A stretch of DNA of 64,000 bases from Hysterangium stoloniferum (taxonomy: Eukaryota > Basidiomycota > Agaricomycetes > Hysterangiales > Hysterangiaceae). The notes under the pieces are model-generated. The model was not told where the DNA came from. It searched no databases and saw only the letters and a program-made list of their open reading frames with translations. Below, piece by piece: positions 45,618 through 55,770 of this stretch. The position numbers and the translations under genes are program-made. The stretch covers positions 1 to 64,000 of the forward strand of contig WHVD01000263.1 of the NCBI GenBank assembly GCA_015178975.1. Reading direction: 5' to 3'. How positions within the stretch are numbered: the stretch's first letter is position 1; every line of letters starts with the position of its first letter.

Positions 45618-45978
45618 TGTTGAAGACAAAAGGCACCGCATATATGTGGCAGGGTCAACATATTTGGGGACTGTCTGAATAACGGTGATACCGGTGCGGT
45701 AACAACATGATCGGTCGTCACGATCAGGCTCCACTCATCCACATGTCTCACATATGAGCACATGGTCCTTTTGTTTATGTAGAATATATAAAGGGATAAC
45801 CTACATAGCTTAACCTCAGTCCGTTATACTTATATGAGACTGAGGTGAGCACAGAACGATCCTTTCTCTCTTAGTATATGCGCTTACTGTATACAATAGC
45901 TCTTCTTAGGTACACATTATATTGGTCCGTTATACTTATACGAGACTGAGCTCTTCTTAGGGACTATATATTTCAACA
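45618..45978 (+). repeat. copia-2 3' LTR
   Basis: 361 bp, same ends as the 5' LTR, followed by the target duplication TGATC (45979-45983). About 98.9 percent identical to the 5' LTR; all differences are CpG transitions. Confidence 0.92.
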
Positions 45979-46055
45979 TGATCACATGGTAATAGAACAA
46001 AATGGTGGAACAAAAGAGTGGAACAAAAGGAGAATGGATAAGACTGGGGCACCAG

Positions 46056-46529
46056 TGTAAAGGGTCGAGTTGTTTACCACTCAATGTACGATTGTTATCG
46101 ACTAACGATAGTATGAAATTCAATCAACTAGTAGTTAAGATGTAGATTACGATCGACCTTTAAGGTACGATCGGCAGATAATTACAAGGACGGATCAACC
46201 TTACGGTACGATTCGATTGTCTAGCTAGTTGGGCTGAAGGCCGAATAGACAAGAGAAAGTATATAGTGTGCGAAAGAGAGAGAATATCCTAAGAAAGTTA
46301 GTTACGATGGATATTCTTACCGTGCTAGTCAAGAGCTTGAAGTTGAGTCGAATAGTAATAATGGACTTCGACTGTTTCAGTGCGAAGTGTAATTACTATA
46401 ACTCAATGAAGAGAGATAGAGTAGAGGTTTGTTTGAGACAAGACCCCAAACCAGTACTTGCGTGTGCAGGTGATGGTTGTCGGGGTTGAAAAGTGTCTGA
46501 GTTTTAGTCGTGTGACTACTACTGTGACA
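46056..46529 (-). mobile_element. LTR remnant (TGTCAC family)
   Basis: On minus it starts TGTCACAGTAGTAGTCACAC and ends CCCTTTACA, followed by CTGGTGCCCCAG, which could be a tRNA primer site. That makes it a 5' LTR of an element whose inside was later disrupted by copia-2. No matching target duplication, so it is not a simple solo LTR. The assignment is tentative. Confidence 0.5.
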
Positions 46530-46540
46530 TATGCATACTT

Positions 46541-46564
46541 CTTGTGGGCGAGAGCGCCCACAAG
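46541..46564. other. Perfect 10-bp hairpin
   Basis: Stem CTTGTGGGCG, loop AGAG, exact complementary stem ending at 46564. It lies between the LTR remnant and the 3' end of the unknown ORF pair. Possibly a transcript 3'-end structure; function unknown. Confidence 0.6.
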
Positions 46565-46743
46565 CATACATGGGCTCTCAAACTAATAAAGTGTATTTAT
46601 GAGTGATAAAGAGAGAATAAAAAATATAAAACAAAATGAAATAATTGTATTATAAAGCGGCTTAAGGTCTAGGCTTGGAGCCTTTAGTCGCACCTCCTAT
46701 ATGACCTATCCTTCACAGTGCCCCCCCAGTTTGGAGGACCATG

Positions 46744-47313
46744 TCATGCAAGGTCTTGTAGCCTACTGGGGACTCCTCCCCATGCTTCCTTGTCGGAACC
46801 CCCTAGCTGTAATATCGCTTGACCCCATTCCTCCCGCTTGTTGTGGAGGGGACCTACAATCTCACAGAGCTTCGAGTCGCGAGAGTTGGGAGACAATTGT
46901 CCCGCTTTATGCACCATAGATACCCAGTTGCCGTAGGCTTTTTGTCGCGTCCTGATGATGAGGTGAATCCTGTCAGCTGGGTCGAGGTCCAGTTGCGGGA
47001 GGAGATGAAGTGCCATCTGCTGGGGAGTAGTACTGCCTGTGGTCAAACAATCAGGGTCCAGCCAACTGTCATTAGCAGGAAGTAACTCCTCAAGGAGATT
47101 GACAAGATCGGTAAGGGGGGTAGAGATTGAAGGTTCGGGAGGGGTGCAAGGGAAGTTCGCCGACAGCTGTCTGAATGGTGACAGCTTGATCCCTGAAACA
47201 ATGCTTTGCAGCTTCTCCACCTCTGCCACGTCATTTATTAGCAGGTAAAAGTCAACCATAGTCTCTTCCAATGGTGCGAGTCCTCTGCAGTCACGAACTT
47301 TCCCCTCTAGCAA
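46744..47313 (-). CDS. Unknown ORF, 189 codons, overlapping the 518-codon ORF
   Basis: Open frame with LAPLEETMVDFYLLINDVAE, EVEKLQSIVSGIKL and ADRIHLIIRTRQKAYGNWV; acidic, leucine-rich, with no recognised domain. It overlaps the 3' end of the upstream 518-codon ORF by 23 nt in another frame and has no ATG until about residue 19 (EETM). So it may be reached by splicing or by some continuation from the upstream frame, or may have its own start. No membrane segment. Confidence 0.45.
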   Translation of the reverse strand: MLEGKVRDCRGLAPLEETMVDFYLLINDVAEVEKLQSIVSGIKLSPFRQLSANFPCTPPEPSISTPLTDLVNLLEELLPANDSWLDPDCLTTGSTTPQQMALHLLPQLDLDPADRIHLIIRTRQKAYGNWVSMVHKAGQLSPNSRDSKLCEIVGPLHNKREEWGQAILQLGGSDKEAWGGVPSRLQDLA

Positions 47314-48847
47314 GGTAGTTGATTGCTATTCGCATCCAAACATTGCCGTCAGTCTCATTCCTGCTTAGTACTGTTTCCCTGTTCGTCAGCTCGAGTGAAT
47401 GGGAGACTCTTTGTGTCCCACAGGTCTTTTCACTTGAGGGAACAGACGTGGAGGGTGACTCGGCAATTGGAGGGTCGAGCATTACAACGTCATAGGCCTG
47501 TTCCGATTGGTATGGAGCTGGCGACAGCTCGTGGGTAGTAGCAGGCATAGAAAGCTGCAGGTTTGGGGGGTGGTCCAAGGAGTCCCGTAGCTGTGGTGGC
47601 GCACGCTCCTGTAACTCTGGGGTGGGGATGGGTAGAGGGAGAGGTATGGGAGAGGGTTGGATGGGGTTTTCTGTGGCGATGGTGGTCGAGGTCTTGTTTG
47701 GTCGATACCCATGCCATATTCTGACAGTTGGTCTAAGTTCCTTTCTTTGATTTGGATCGCCAGAGATGAAATGTATGGGGTTTGGCAGTAAGAACCCTTC
47801 GAATGAGTCCTCCCCCAAATACTTCGCCCCATATCGTGGATAGGAGGTGTCACTATCCTCCGAGTCTGAAGAAGAGTTGGTGGGGCCGACCCGAAACCAT
47901 TTCTGTGCTGGTCCCTGAGGAGGGTTGGTCCCTGAGGGTGGTTCCTTTTCGTCTCCTCGGGTCAGTCTGATACTTTGGAGTTTAATCTGTCTGACCAATT
48001 CCCAATCGTAAAAGGTAGTACCATCCTTCCCTTTCCGGCTTTTAGCTCCAGCGGCGCGTATGCAGGGTGTCCCATTATCATTCTCCTCAGTCTCTACAAA
48101 ATCCGCCCATTTCTTCCCCAGGGGAGGGAGAATTGGTGCGATTGGGGCGTAGCCCTCCTGAATCCTGCTCTCTCTTCTTTGGGCCTTGGAGGGTACTCCT
48201 TCCATTCCTCCCCTGGCTATCTGATCTTGCATGAACTTCTCCCTCCTCTTTCTTTTAAGTTCTCTGAGCTCCTGTTGGTTTTGGGTGTGACGCTCCTCCT
48301 TTTTACGACATTTCCAGGCTACTTCCTCAGGTGGGGGGGATGGGGAGGTTCGAACAGGGGGTCCATCCCAAGGGAGGTCCTTTAGGTCCCAACATCCTGA
48401 GGAAGGGGCCTGGTTACAAGGAGTGGGTGTCTCGACCATTACGGTGCGAGGTGGCCCTTGAGAATCATGAACGACCCTCGAGATAGTCTCTGCTGATCCC
48501 CAGGTGTGAGTGGAGGGTCCGTCCAAAGGGATGTCCTTTCGGTTCCAATATCTGGAGGGAGGGGCCTGGTTAAAAGAAGTGGGTGTCCCGACCAATTCGG
48601 TGCGAGGCGACCCTTGAGAATTGTGAATGACTCTCAAGGTAGTCTCTGCTGGTCCCCAGTGCATCAAGGAATAGCTTGAGGAATTAGAGGTGGAGGCCTC
48701 GTGGGAAGGGAAAGGGCGCTCGACTATTTCAGTGCGAGGCGGTCCCGAGGAGGTGGTGGCAGGGTTCCAGAGATGCTCGGTGGCAGGCATTCGTGGGATC
48801 CTTTTGAACTTGGGGAATTTGGACTTCAAGAGAGGTGGTTGGGACAT
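47291..48847 (-). CDS. Unknown intact ORF, 518 aa, proline-rich with three internal repeats
   Basis: Starts MSQPPLLKSKFPKFKRIPRM, stops at 47291 (LARGESS). The N-terminal ~170 residues hold three diverged ~55-aa repeats of the form GPPRT.(I/M)VE.P with WGSAETISRVVHDSQG. A basic coiled-coil-like segment (ELRELKRKRREKFMQDQIAR) follows, then GKKWADFVETEENDNGTPCI, an acidic Ser patch (NSSSDSEDSDTSYP) and a long Pro-rich tail. No signal peptide, membrane segment or known domain. In a region where most frames are broken, an uninterrupted 518 codons is notable. It could be a host gene or a structural ORF of an unrecognised element. Confidence 0.6.
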   Translation of the reverse strand: MSQPPLLKSKFPKFKRIPRMPATEHLWNPATTSSGPPRTEIVERPFPSHEASTSNSSSYSLMHWGPAETTLRVIHNSQGSPRTELVGTPTSFNQAPPSRYWNRKDIPLDGPSTHTWGSAETISRVVHDSQGPPRTVMVETPTPCNQAPSSGCWDLKDLPWDGPPVRTSPSPPPEEVAWKCRKKEERHTQNQQELRELKRKRREKFMQDQIARGGMEGVPSKAQRRESRIQEGYAPIAPILPPLGKKWADFVETEENDNGTPCIRAAGAKSRKGKDGTTFYDWELVRQIKLQSIRLTRGDEKEPPSGTNPPQGPAQKWFRVGPTNSSSDSEDSDTSYPRYGAKYLGEDSFEGFLLPNPIHFISGDPNQRKELRPTVRIWHGYRPNKTSTTIATENPIQPSPIPLPLPIPTPELQERAPPQLRDSLDHPPNLQLSMPATTHELSPAPYQSEQAYDVVMLDPPIAESPSTSVPSSEKTCGTQRVSHSLELTNRETVLSRNETDGNVWMRIAINYLARGESS

Positions 48848-49764
48848 GTTATGATTATGGGTCGTACGAATGTTGTGTGGTGGTAGTGGTTGAAGGTAAA
48901 GAAAGGTCGGAGATTCTTAAGTGATTTTACGTCTTTCGTATCCTTAGAGATTAGGACTCCACTCGGTTATTGGCACGAGGTGAAGAGGTGAAGGGCTAGA
49001 GGTTGGTGGTCGTGGAGTGAAGGCAAGGTGACTGAAGTTGATTTTTAGGAAAAGGAAATAAAACTTAAAATTAGAGTTGATTGTCGATTAGAGTAAGGAA
49101 AAATAGAGTGCGTATTCTCGGGAGGAAAGTAATTCCGGGTTCTCGGCAAGACTGCATATACCCATCATCAAATCCGATGCAGCGTCTTGTACGCTGTAAT
49201 GTATTAGCCTTATTATAATATTATTTTCTGGAAAAAGGAGTCCAATGCTCTATCAAAGTGTGCAAATACTCAATTCACTACAAGGTAAAATAATTTAAGT
49301 ATTTGATATTAATCAGTGGCAGCCTAAATAGACTTAGAACCCCTGAAGTCAAGAGTTTACTTGAATATATGCACCCTACTTCGCAAAGAAGGTTTTGAGA
49401 GCTGCTTGTGCAAGCTTGTTCTTTTTCTGTGATAACAACTACTAAAATAAGAATAACAATTTACTGATTCCAAAGCTAGATTTAACTTCAATGCTAGCTA
49501 GTTTATATATATTTTATACTATTTGTCAAACAGTAAAAATATTTATAAACGGGTCAAAAGATTAGATATAGAATAAAACACTATTTGGCTAATATATGCT
49601 TTATTTACACTAACCTACAAGGTCTACTGTGATACTAACTTATCAGGATCTTAATGTAGTCTTAGGATCTTGCAAGGATATTCTCAGTATTTATTTATGT
49701 GAATATGCTTTACTGATTCACAATAAATGAGTAAGGGAACAGGGATTATTTGTAATGTAATAAT
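48848..49764. other. Gene-free AT-rich stretch upstream of the 518-codon ORF
   Basis: Would hold the promoter and leader of the minus-strand ORF. No TATA box that I would defend, and no repeat shared with the rest of the window. Confidence 0.4.
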
Positions 49765-50078
49765 CAGTCAAATTACTCAACAAGAGGTGACTGAAGTTTT
49801 AGATTACAAATAAACAAGAAATGTAACAAGGATTACTTGCAATGTAATAATCAGTCAAATTACTCAACAAGAGGTGACTGAAGTCTTAAACTACAAATAA
49901 CAAGATATGTAACAAGCAGTCAAATTACTCAACAAGAGGTGACTGTAGTACAAAGGATTAATGCCAAATTACTCAACAAGAGGTGGCAGGGAATCCTGAT
50001 TGGTAGAATTACTGTCAAATTACTCAACAAGAGGTGACAGGGAATCCTAGGTGCCAGATGCTCAACTAAGAGGTGGCA
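49765..50078. repeat. Six spaced copies of a ~23-bp core
   Basis: Core CAAATTACTCAACAAGAGG flanked by GTC/GAC or GCC/GGC, so each copy can form a small stem with a ~17-nt loop. Copies start near 49765, 49852, 49917, 49962, 50014 and 50053. Spacing varies (about 39-87 bp), so this is not a simple satellite. Confidence 0.8.
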
Positions 50079-50281
50079 ATAAACTGCTGGCTGCAGTGAC
50101 ACACTGATGTGTTGATAAATTGGTTGATAAAATTGGTTGTATTTCATGGCTGGAGCAGAGCTCCTTATATACACTGACATGTGAGACATTTAGAGACATA
50201 TTGAACTTTATTTCTATCCTATTTTAGCTATTTTACTTGGAATGTTTTAGACATTTCTGCCATTCTCTACTGTTGCATATA

Positions 50282-50596
50282 TGATGACATAATGTATGAC
50301 ATAATATTCCCAGATGACATAACATATGACTTAATATTCCCAAATGACATAATGTATGACATAATATTCCCGCGCTAGTGCGCGTGTGACACCTGTCGCG
50401 CCTTGTGACTGTCGCGCGCCTTTTGTGACTGTCGCGCGCCCTTGTGACTGTCGCGCGCCCTTGTGACTGTCGCGCGCCCTTGTGACTGTCACTCGTTGTG
50501 ACGATGGTCACTCGTCGTGACGGCCGGTCACTTTGTTGTGACGTCCGGTCACTTGTTGTGACGACCGGTCACTTGTTGTGACGAGTATTCCCGCGC
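50282..50596. repeat. Three adjoining tandem repeat arrays
   Basis: Array 1 (50282-50371): three ~30-bp units GATGACATAATGTATGACAT plus AATATTCCC. Array 2 (about 50404-50490): about five 19-20-bp units GTGACTGTCGCGCGCCCTT. Array 3 (about 50495-50585): five ~18-bp palindromic units TTGTGACGACCGGTCAC. Arrays 2 and 3 together are bracketed by TATTCCCGCGC at both ends. Possibly the rearranged LTR of the neighbouring gypsy element, since GTGACA/TGTCAC-type ends are common there; an inference. Confidence 0.75.
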
Positions 50597-50770
50597 ATTA
50601 TATAATAAGCGCCAGGTGGCCGGTTTGAAGATATATAGTTAAAAAAGAATAAAAAGTAGAAATTTCGTAGCTCCCTCAATTTATAAGATAAAAATGCAAA
50701 ATAAATTGCATAAATTCAATATAAATTAAGAGAATATTGTACAATTTTTATGATCGCGATATAAGTACAT

Positions 50771-53700
50771 TTAGAAGCTTTTGTTAAGAATTTCGTTTTG
50801 GGGAAATTGTAAAAAATAGAAAAACCTTTTAAAATACATGACATACGCTCTAAGTAGAGCTGGGGCATTTTGGAGGTCAGTGCTGTTTAGCCAGGAGTCC
50901 TCCTCAGGTCCGTAGCCTTTCCACCTGATTCGAAAAAACAGGCGATTTCGAAGTTTCATGTGGCCAGCAATGGCCTCGACTTCGTATTCTTCCTCATTTA
51001 AACTTAGCTCTCTGGGGTTCTTGAGCAGCTCCCTAGGGCCGAACACTTCCGGGGACAAGTGATATTTCTTAAGGTGGGCTCGGTTAATGACAGGGTGCAT
51101 TTGATACTCCAGGGGTATTCTGAGTCTGAAGACTTGGGGGTTAATTTTTTCCAGGACCTGAAATGGTCTGATGCATCTTTGGATTAGTTTTCTTCCGCTA
51201 CCCTTAATTTCTAGCAATTCTAAGGAATGGGGGTTGACTAATACTAGATCCCCCTCCGAGATTTCTTCTACCGGTTTTCGATGCTTGTTGTAAGATCGAG
51301 CTTGGGTTTCTTGTGCTCAGGCAATTGAGTCCCTAACCATTTGTCTGTGACTTTCCAATTCCACAATCCATGAGTCCACCATAGTACTTTCAGACAGTTC
51401 CCTGGGGACTACAGGATCGTCTCCCCCTAGTACCCTAGACATTCCACTCGTTAGATATCCCATTAAGAGGAAGGTGGGAGCATAGTTAGTCGAACTATGC
51501 ACGGTGGAGTTGTACGTGTTGGCTACTATTCCAATCCATTTCGACCATTCTTCCTTGGTGGATGAGCAGTAAGCCCTCAGCATTTGTTCGAGGGTGGCGT
51601 TCATATTTTCTGTCTGCCTGTCCGTCTGAGGGTGGTGAGAAGAAGAGACGGCTAAAGCGGTTCCATATATCTTGCAAACTTCCCTCCAGAACCTACAGGT
51701 CCACCTTTTGTCTCTATCGCAGATAATCCTGGAGGGTAGTCCGAAAGGAGATGCCACTCGGTTTATGAAGATCTGTGCGAATCCTTCGGTGGACAAGTTA
51801 GAAAAGGTGCATTCAGAGATAACAAAGTGTGTTAGCTTGTCAACCACCACGAAAATGGCCGAGTAAGAGTCACTGCCAGAAGTTGGTAATCCGGTTATGA
51901 GATCCATGGAGACCACTTCAAATGGCTTAGAAGGTACATCAGCCGGTCTGAGGGCTCCCTGCCGCACGGAGTGATCGATCCTTGTTTTCTGACAGGTGTC
52001 ACAACTGCGAGCATACGCCGTGCAATCCTGTAACATTCTAGGCCAGAAGAAGCGGTCTTTCATAAGCAGGAATAGTCTACGCCCTGCAGCGTGAGCTCCT
52101 TTGAAGGGATTATCGTGTATCAGCTTTAGAATCGTGGTTGTCATATTGTTAGGAACACAGATCCAACTTTTCCAGTCCGAATCACGAAAATACAACAACC
52201 CCTTTTCTCCAATGAAGAAATGTGAAGGGGTGGCTATGGCATTTGGGGATTTCGGTTCCTTGACGTAGTAGCTTCTGAAGGTGGGGTCCTTCCGATACCC
52301 TTCCAAGAACTCTTTCAGGAATTTTTCGTCGATGCTTACGAGCAGTTGAGGGTTTAGTGAACTGAATAATGATTTGTCCTCTTCATTGTCTCTGGGAAGG
52401 TTATACAAATCCCATTTGGTTTGTGGGGTGTCCTCTGGGGTTCTGATGGGTTCTATGAGTTCTCATTGTGTGGCAAAGACGGCTCTCCTCGCGGGATTAG
52501 CTTCTTGTGGTTTCTCCTCCGTTCCTTTGCTGAGCGAGCTTGACACAATTGTGGGAATATCATCTCCAGCTGGACTCACTGAGTGGGGTACTCGTGGTAG
52601 TCTAGATAGGGGATCGACGTTACTGTGTACTCGTCCAGCACGATGTAGTATCTCGAGGCCTGGGTATGCTGCATACACTGCCCCCCATGTGGCTAGTCAT
52701 CGATTGGTGTTCTCGTATGACCTGGCCCATTGTAAAGCGGCATGATCTGTGATGAGAAGTACGTGTTCCCCTTCCACAAATGGTTGGAAATGAACTAAAC
52801 CTTAGCAGCTAATGCTTCCCTTTCTGTGGCTGAGTAGTTGCATTCCAGTTTCTTGAGGGTATGACTCCAGTACGTGATGACTCGCTCTACTGTAACACAA
52901 GTATCCTCGAATGTCTTCACCCAAGAGTCCATCCAAGTGATCTCGGGGACCTCGGTCTTAAAGTGGGTGACGAACGTTGGTACCAGTTTTGACTGCTCGA
53001 ATGCTGATTTCGCTTGGGTATAGATCTTCATGTTCTTTAGGTCCCGTAGAGTCATTTTTTGTACTTGCTGTAGACAGCAACCTAGGGCGAAGTCAGAGGC
53101 ATCTGTATAGAGACGGTAAGGCATTCCAATCACGGGATGTGCTAAAACTGGAGAAGAGCTCAGGGCTGCTTTGACGTCGTTAAAGGCTCATTCCTGATCT
53201 ACTCCCCAAGACCATCGCATGCCCTTTTTGAGTAACGAGAAAAGCGGGGATACAGTCCATGCATAGAAAGGTATGTAAGCCGAGAAGTATAAAACCATAC
53301 CCAGAAAACGTTGAAGTTCGGACACTTTAGCTGGGGTTGCTAGTTCCAATATGGCTCGTACTTTCTCCTGATGGGTCGAAAAACCTAGCTGCGACACCTT
53401 GTGTCCAAGAAGGAGAATAGAGTTGTAGCCTACATAGCATTTTTTGGGAGAAAGAGTGATGCCAGCCGAGATTATTGCTTGTAATACTCGGTCCAGGTGC
53501 TCGATATGATCTTCCCAGGTCTTAGAAAAGATTACTATATCGTCTATGTAGACTAGACAGAATATCCACAGATAGGGTGCTAGCGTGTTTTGCATGATTC
53601 GCTGGAAAATGGAAGGTCCGTTCCGTAATCCGAAAGGCATCCTTCTAAATTGCCATAGTCCTCGATGTGATTGAAAGGCCATTTTGTGTCGGTCTTCCTC

Positions 53701-55260
53701 CAGCATTTCTAGCTGGGTAAAACCAGCTAGGGCATATCGAACAAGGAGAGAATGTTGGATCCTGAGAGTGCTTGCATAATTTCTGATTGTCGGGGCAACG
53801 GGAACTCATCCAGGATAGTAAGGCTGTTCAGTTTTCGATAATCAATGACCACGCGAGGCTTATTATTACGATATACTACGAAGGCAGGCACTCCCCAAGG
53901 GCTTTTTTGAAGGTTCAATGACTCCTTGTTGGAACCAGGTATCCATTTGCTCGTCTATGACCTTCCTGTTGGCAGGGGAAGTTTGAAACATCGGTACAGA
54001 CACTGGTTGCGCATCGATTTTCAGTGGGATAGTGGCCTTACTGTCTACTTGGCCCAGTCTTCCGTCAACTCCAAACACTTGCACGTTCTTAGTCAATATT
54101 GAGCTAAGGCAAGGCATAACATCAGGAGGGACGTCAGGTCCTAAATTGACCAATTTATGCAGATCCTCCAAGGAGAGCTTTTCCAAGGAAGGAACTTCCG
54201 AAGTCTTTGGGCCTGTGGGATCAAAGTCATCTACCACCTCGTTCCCTAGGGATACCATAGATGGTTGAGGACTGGAGGTATTGTCTTCTTCCAGCTTGGA
54301 GATGCTTTCTATGAAGTGGGTGATCTTCGAGCTTGTGACTCACATCAATTCCTCTTCTGCTTGGGAACGAGGCTTTTGGGCCCAGGCTCGGGCATCGTGA
54401 ATTAGACCCACGATCTCTCCTCTTCTAATAGTTTGAGGAGTTAAGGTCGGATTAGCCAGTGGCACCATACTCTTTTCCTTAGAGATAGCGGTTGTGGGAG
54501 CAGCAAGGATAGTCCCATCTTCGTTCTGTAGAACTATACCCTCCACAATCCATTCCCCATCCTCTAGGTCCCCGGTAAAGATGGGTATTAACCTAACTGA
54601 CTCGGGCTCTATTGTGCAATCCTCTAGGGCTCTCGCGACTCTCTCAGCACGCATGCCCTTATCAGGTTTGGATGTCAAATTAGTCGGTGGGATTCACTCA
54701 TCTTCCAGTGAGATCTTGTTAACTGAAAAGGCTAATGGGACAGGTTCATTGGAGGAGCTGGCGGGAATGAATCCTGCTCTCCCAGGGAGGATTAGTCTTG
54801 ATCCCAGGGGTTGATCTCACAATGTTCCTATCTCATAGTTGATATGGAAGTCTTCTCCTAAGAGGATAGGTACGGTCATCCCTCGTACTACGTAGGTTTC
54901 CGCATTAAATCACAACAGGGTTCCTTTGTCGTCCTTAAGGTAGACGGGAACATTAATATAGCCCAGTACTCGGGCACTCCCAGTAAGCTGTATTAATCAT
55001 AGTTTAAGTCCTTGCTTCAGTTTAGGCTGATCCTTCAGTTCCCGGTAGAATTCCTCTGACATGAAGGACAAGTTGGCTCCGGTATCCAGTCTAATTTTAA
55101 TGGGTTCCTCCCAATCAGGACTTCCTACTCCTCCGAGTGTATGTAGTGCCGAAACGCCAACACTAGAATATCCTCCGGGTGGTTCCCTCTTTCGGTATAT
55201 GATTGAGGTATCTTCTTTCATTAGCTTACTGGATCTGGGATATTGTATTCTAGGTCATTT
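50771..55260 (-). mobile_element. Ty3/gypsy chromodomain retrotransposon fossil
   Basis: Minus strand, in gypsy order: protease-like IRLDTGANLSFMSEEF (about 55060-55110), RT (about 53190-53920; VVIDYRKLNSLTILDEFPLP, RRMPFGLRNGPSIFQRIM, YIDDIVIFS), RNase H (about 52795-53133, YRLYTDASDFALGCCLQQ), zinc-binding and core integrase (about 51317-52200, DTCQKTRIDHSVRQG, ISCDRD-like block, HHPQTDRQTE), and a C-terminal chromodomain (YEVEAIAGH, FRIRWKGYGPEEDSW, about 50860-51000). No gag and no clean LTR pair is seen. Broken, with roughly ten interruptions; old. The upper end is cut at the tRNA repeat near 55300. Confidence 0.93.
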
Positions 55261-55299
55261 CATCTCCTTTCTAAGGGCTAATTCAGCATCCCGATGTAT

Positions 55300-55770
55300 C
55301 TTGGGGTGCGAACTTTAAACCTTTACATAGTTATGCATATGCTTGTTTGGTACGTGATGGCTAGTTCCATAATTCTTAAACATATTTCATACGCTTGGAA
55401 AAAGATATATATATATATAGTTCAATGGGAACTTTTGGTAGGAAGGAGCCCGTGATTTAACGCGATAAAAATATTGCCTCAGGCAGGAGTCGAACCCACG
55501 GCCTTCAGACTCTTACCCGGTCAGAGGGACTGTAAGAATCTTACGCTCTACCGTTGAGCTACCGAGGCCTTATTTACAAGGCCTACATTCTAATAGATAC
55601 TGAGCGACGACACCACTGTTGTAACGTTCTGGATTTGAACCTGCTATTTTTTCCCTCATTCCAGACTTATTTGTCATGTTACACCTTCATTTGTTATACT
55701 AGTATACAGTGACAAATGGAAAAATCAGAAGGCTAAGTCGATATATTTTGGGGTGAGAACCTTGAACTTT
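55300..55770 (-). repeat. tRNA-Lys repeat unit, single inverted copy
   Basis: Same 447-bp unit as at 3983-4885 but on minus: starts at the shared CTTGGGGTGCGAACTTTAAA string, contains the TATATATATA tract, the tRNA, and CAGACTTATTTGTCATGTTA. It lies between the gypsy fossil and repeat X copy II. Confidence 0.8.
55475..55568 (-). tRNA. tRNA-Lys(CUU) with 22-nt intron (inverted copy)
   Basis: Acceptor GCCTCGG pairs with CTGAGGC, better than in the other copies. D arm GCTC/GAGC; T arm nearly canonical. Anticodon CTT; the intron contains GGTAAGA. The 3' anticodon stem reads TCTGA, close to canonical tRNA-Lys, so this copy may preserve the ancestral state best. Confidence 0.7.

Larger units (their letters stand above)
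40654..45978 (+). mobile_element. Ty1/copia LTR retrotransposon fossil (copia-2), young
   Basis: LTRs at 40654-41014 and 45618-45978, 361 bp each, with four differences; target duplication TGATC on both sides. The primer site GGTTATGGGCC follows the 5' LTR. Recognisable parts: protease LDTGASIHVS (about 41440), gag-pre-integrase HRRLGHANYQS (about 41840), integrase start, then, beyond a nested solo LTR, the rest of integrase, RT (about 44150-44850) and RNase H (about 45100-45560). I do not recognise a gag part. It is broken, with about three or four interruptions including the nested LTR. Related to but distinct from copia-1. Confidence 0.93.

Noticed and set aside
46056-46529. Solo LTR
   Set aside because: The flanking five bases differ and a possible primer site follows on one side, so a remnant 5' LTR fits better.
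49765-50078. Regularly repeated ~23-bp core with unique spacers, resembling a CRISPR array
   Set aside because: Eukaryotic context, variable spacing (39-87 bp), spacers that resemble each other, and no cas-like genes. It is a degenerate tandem repeat.
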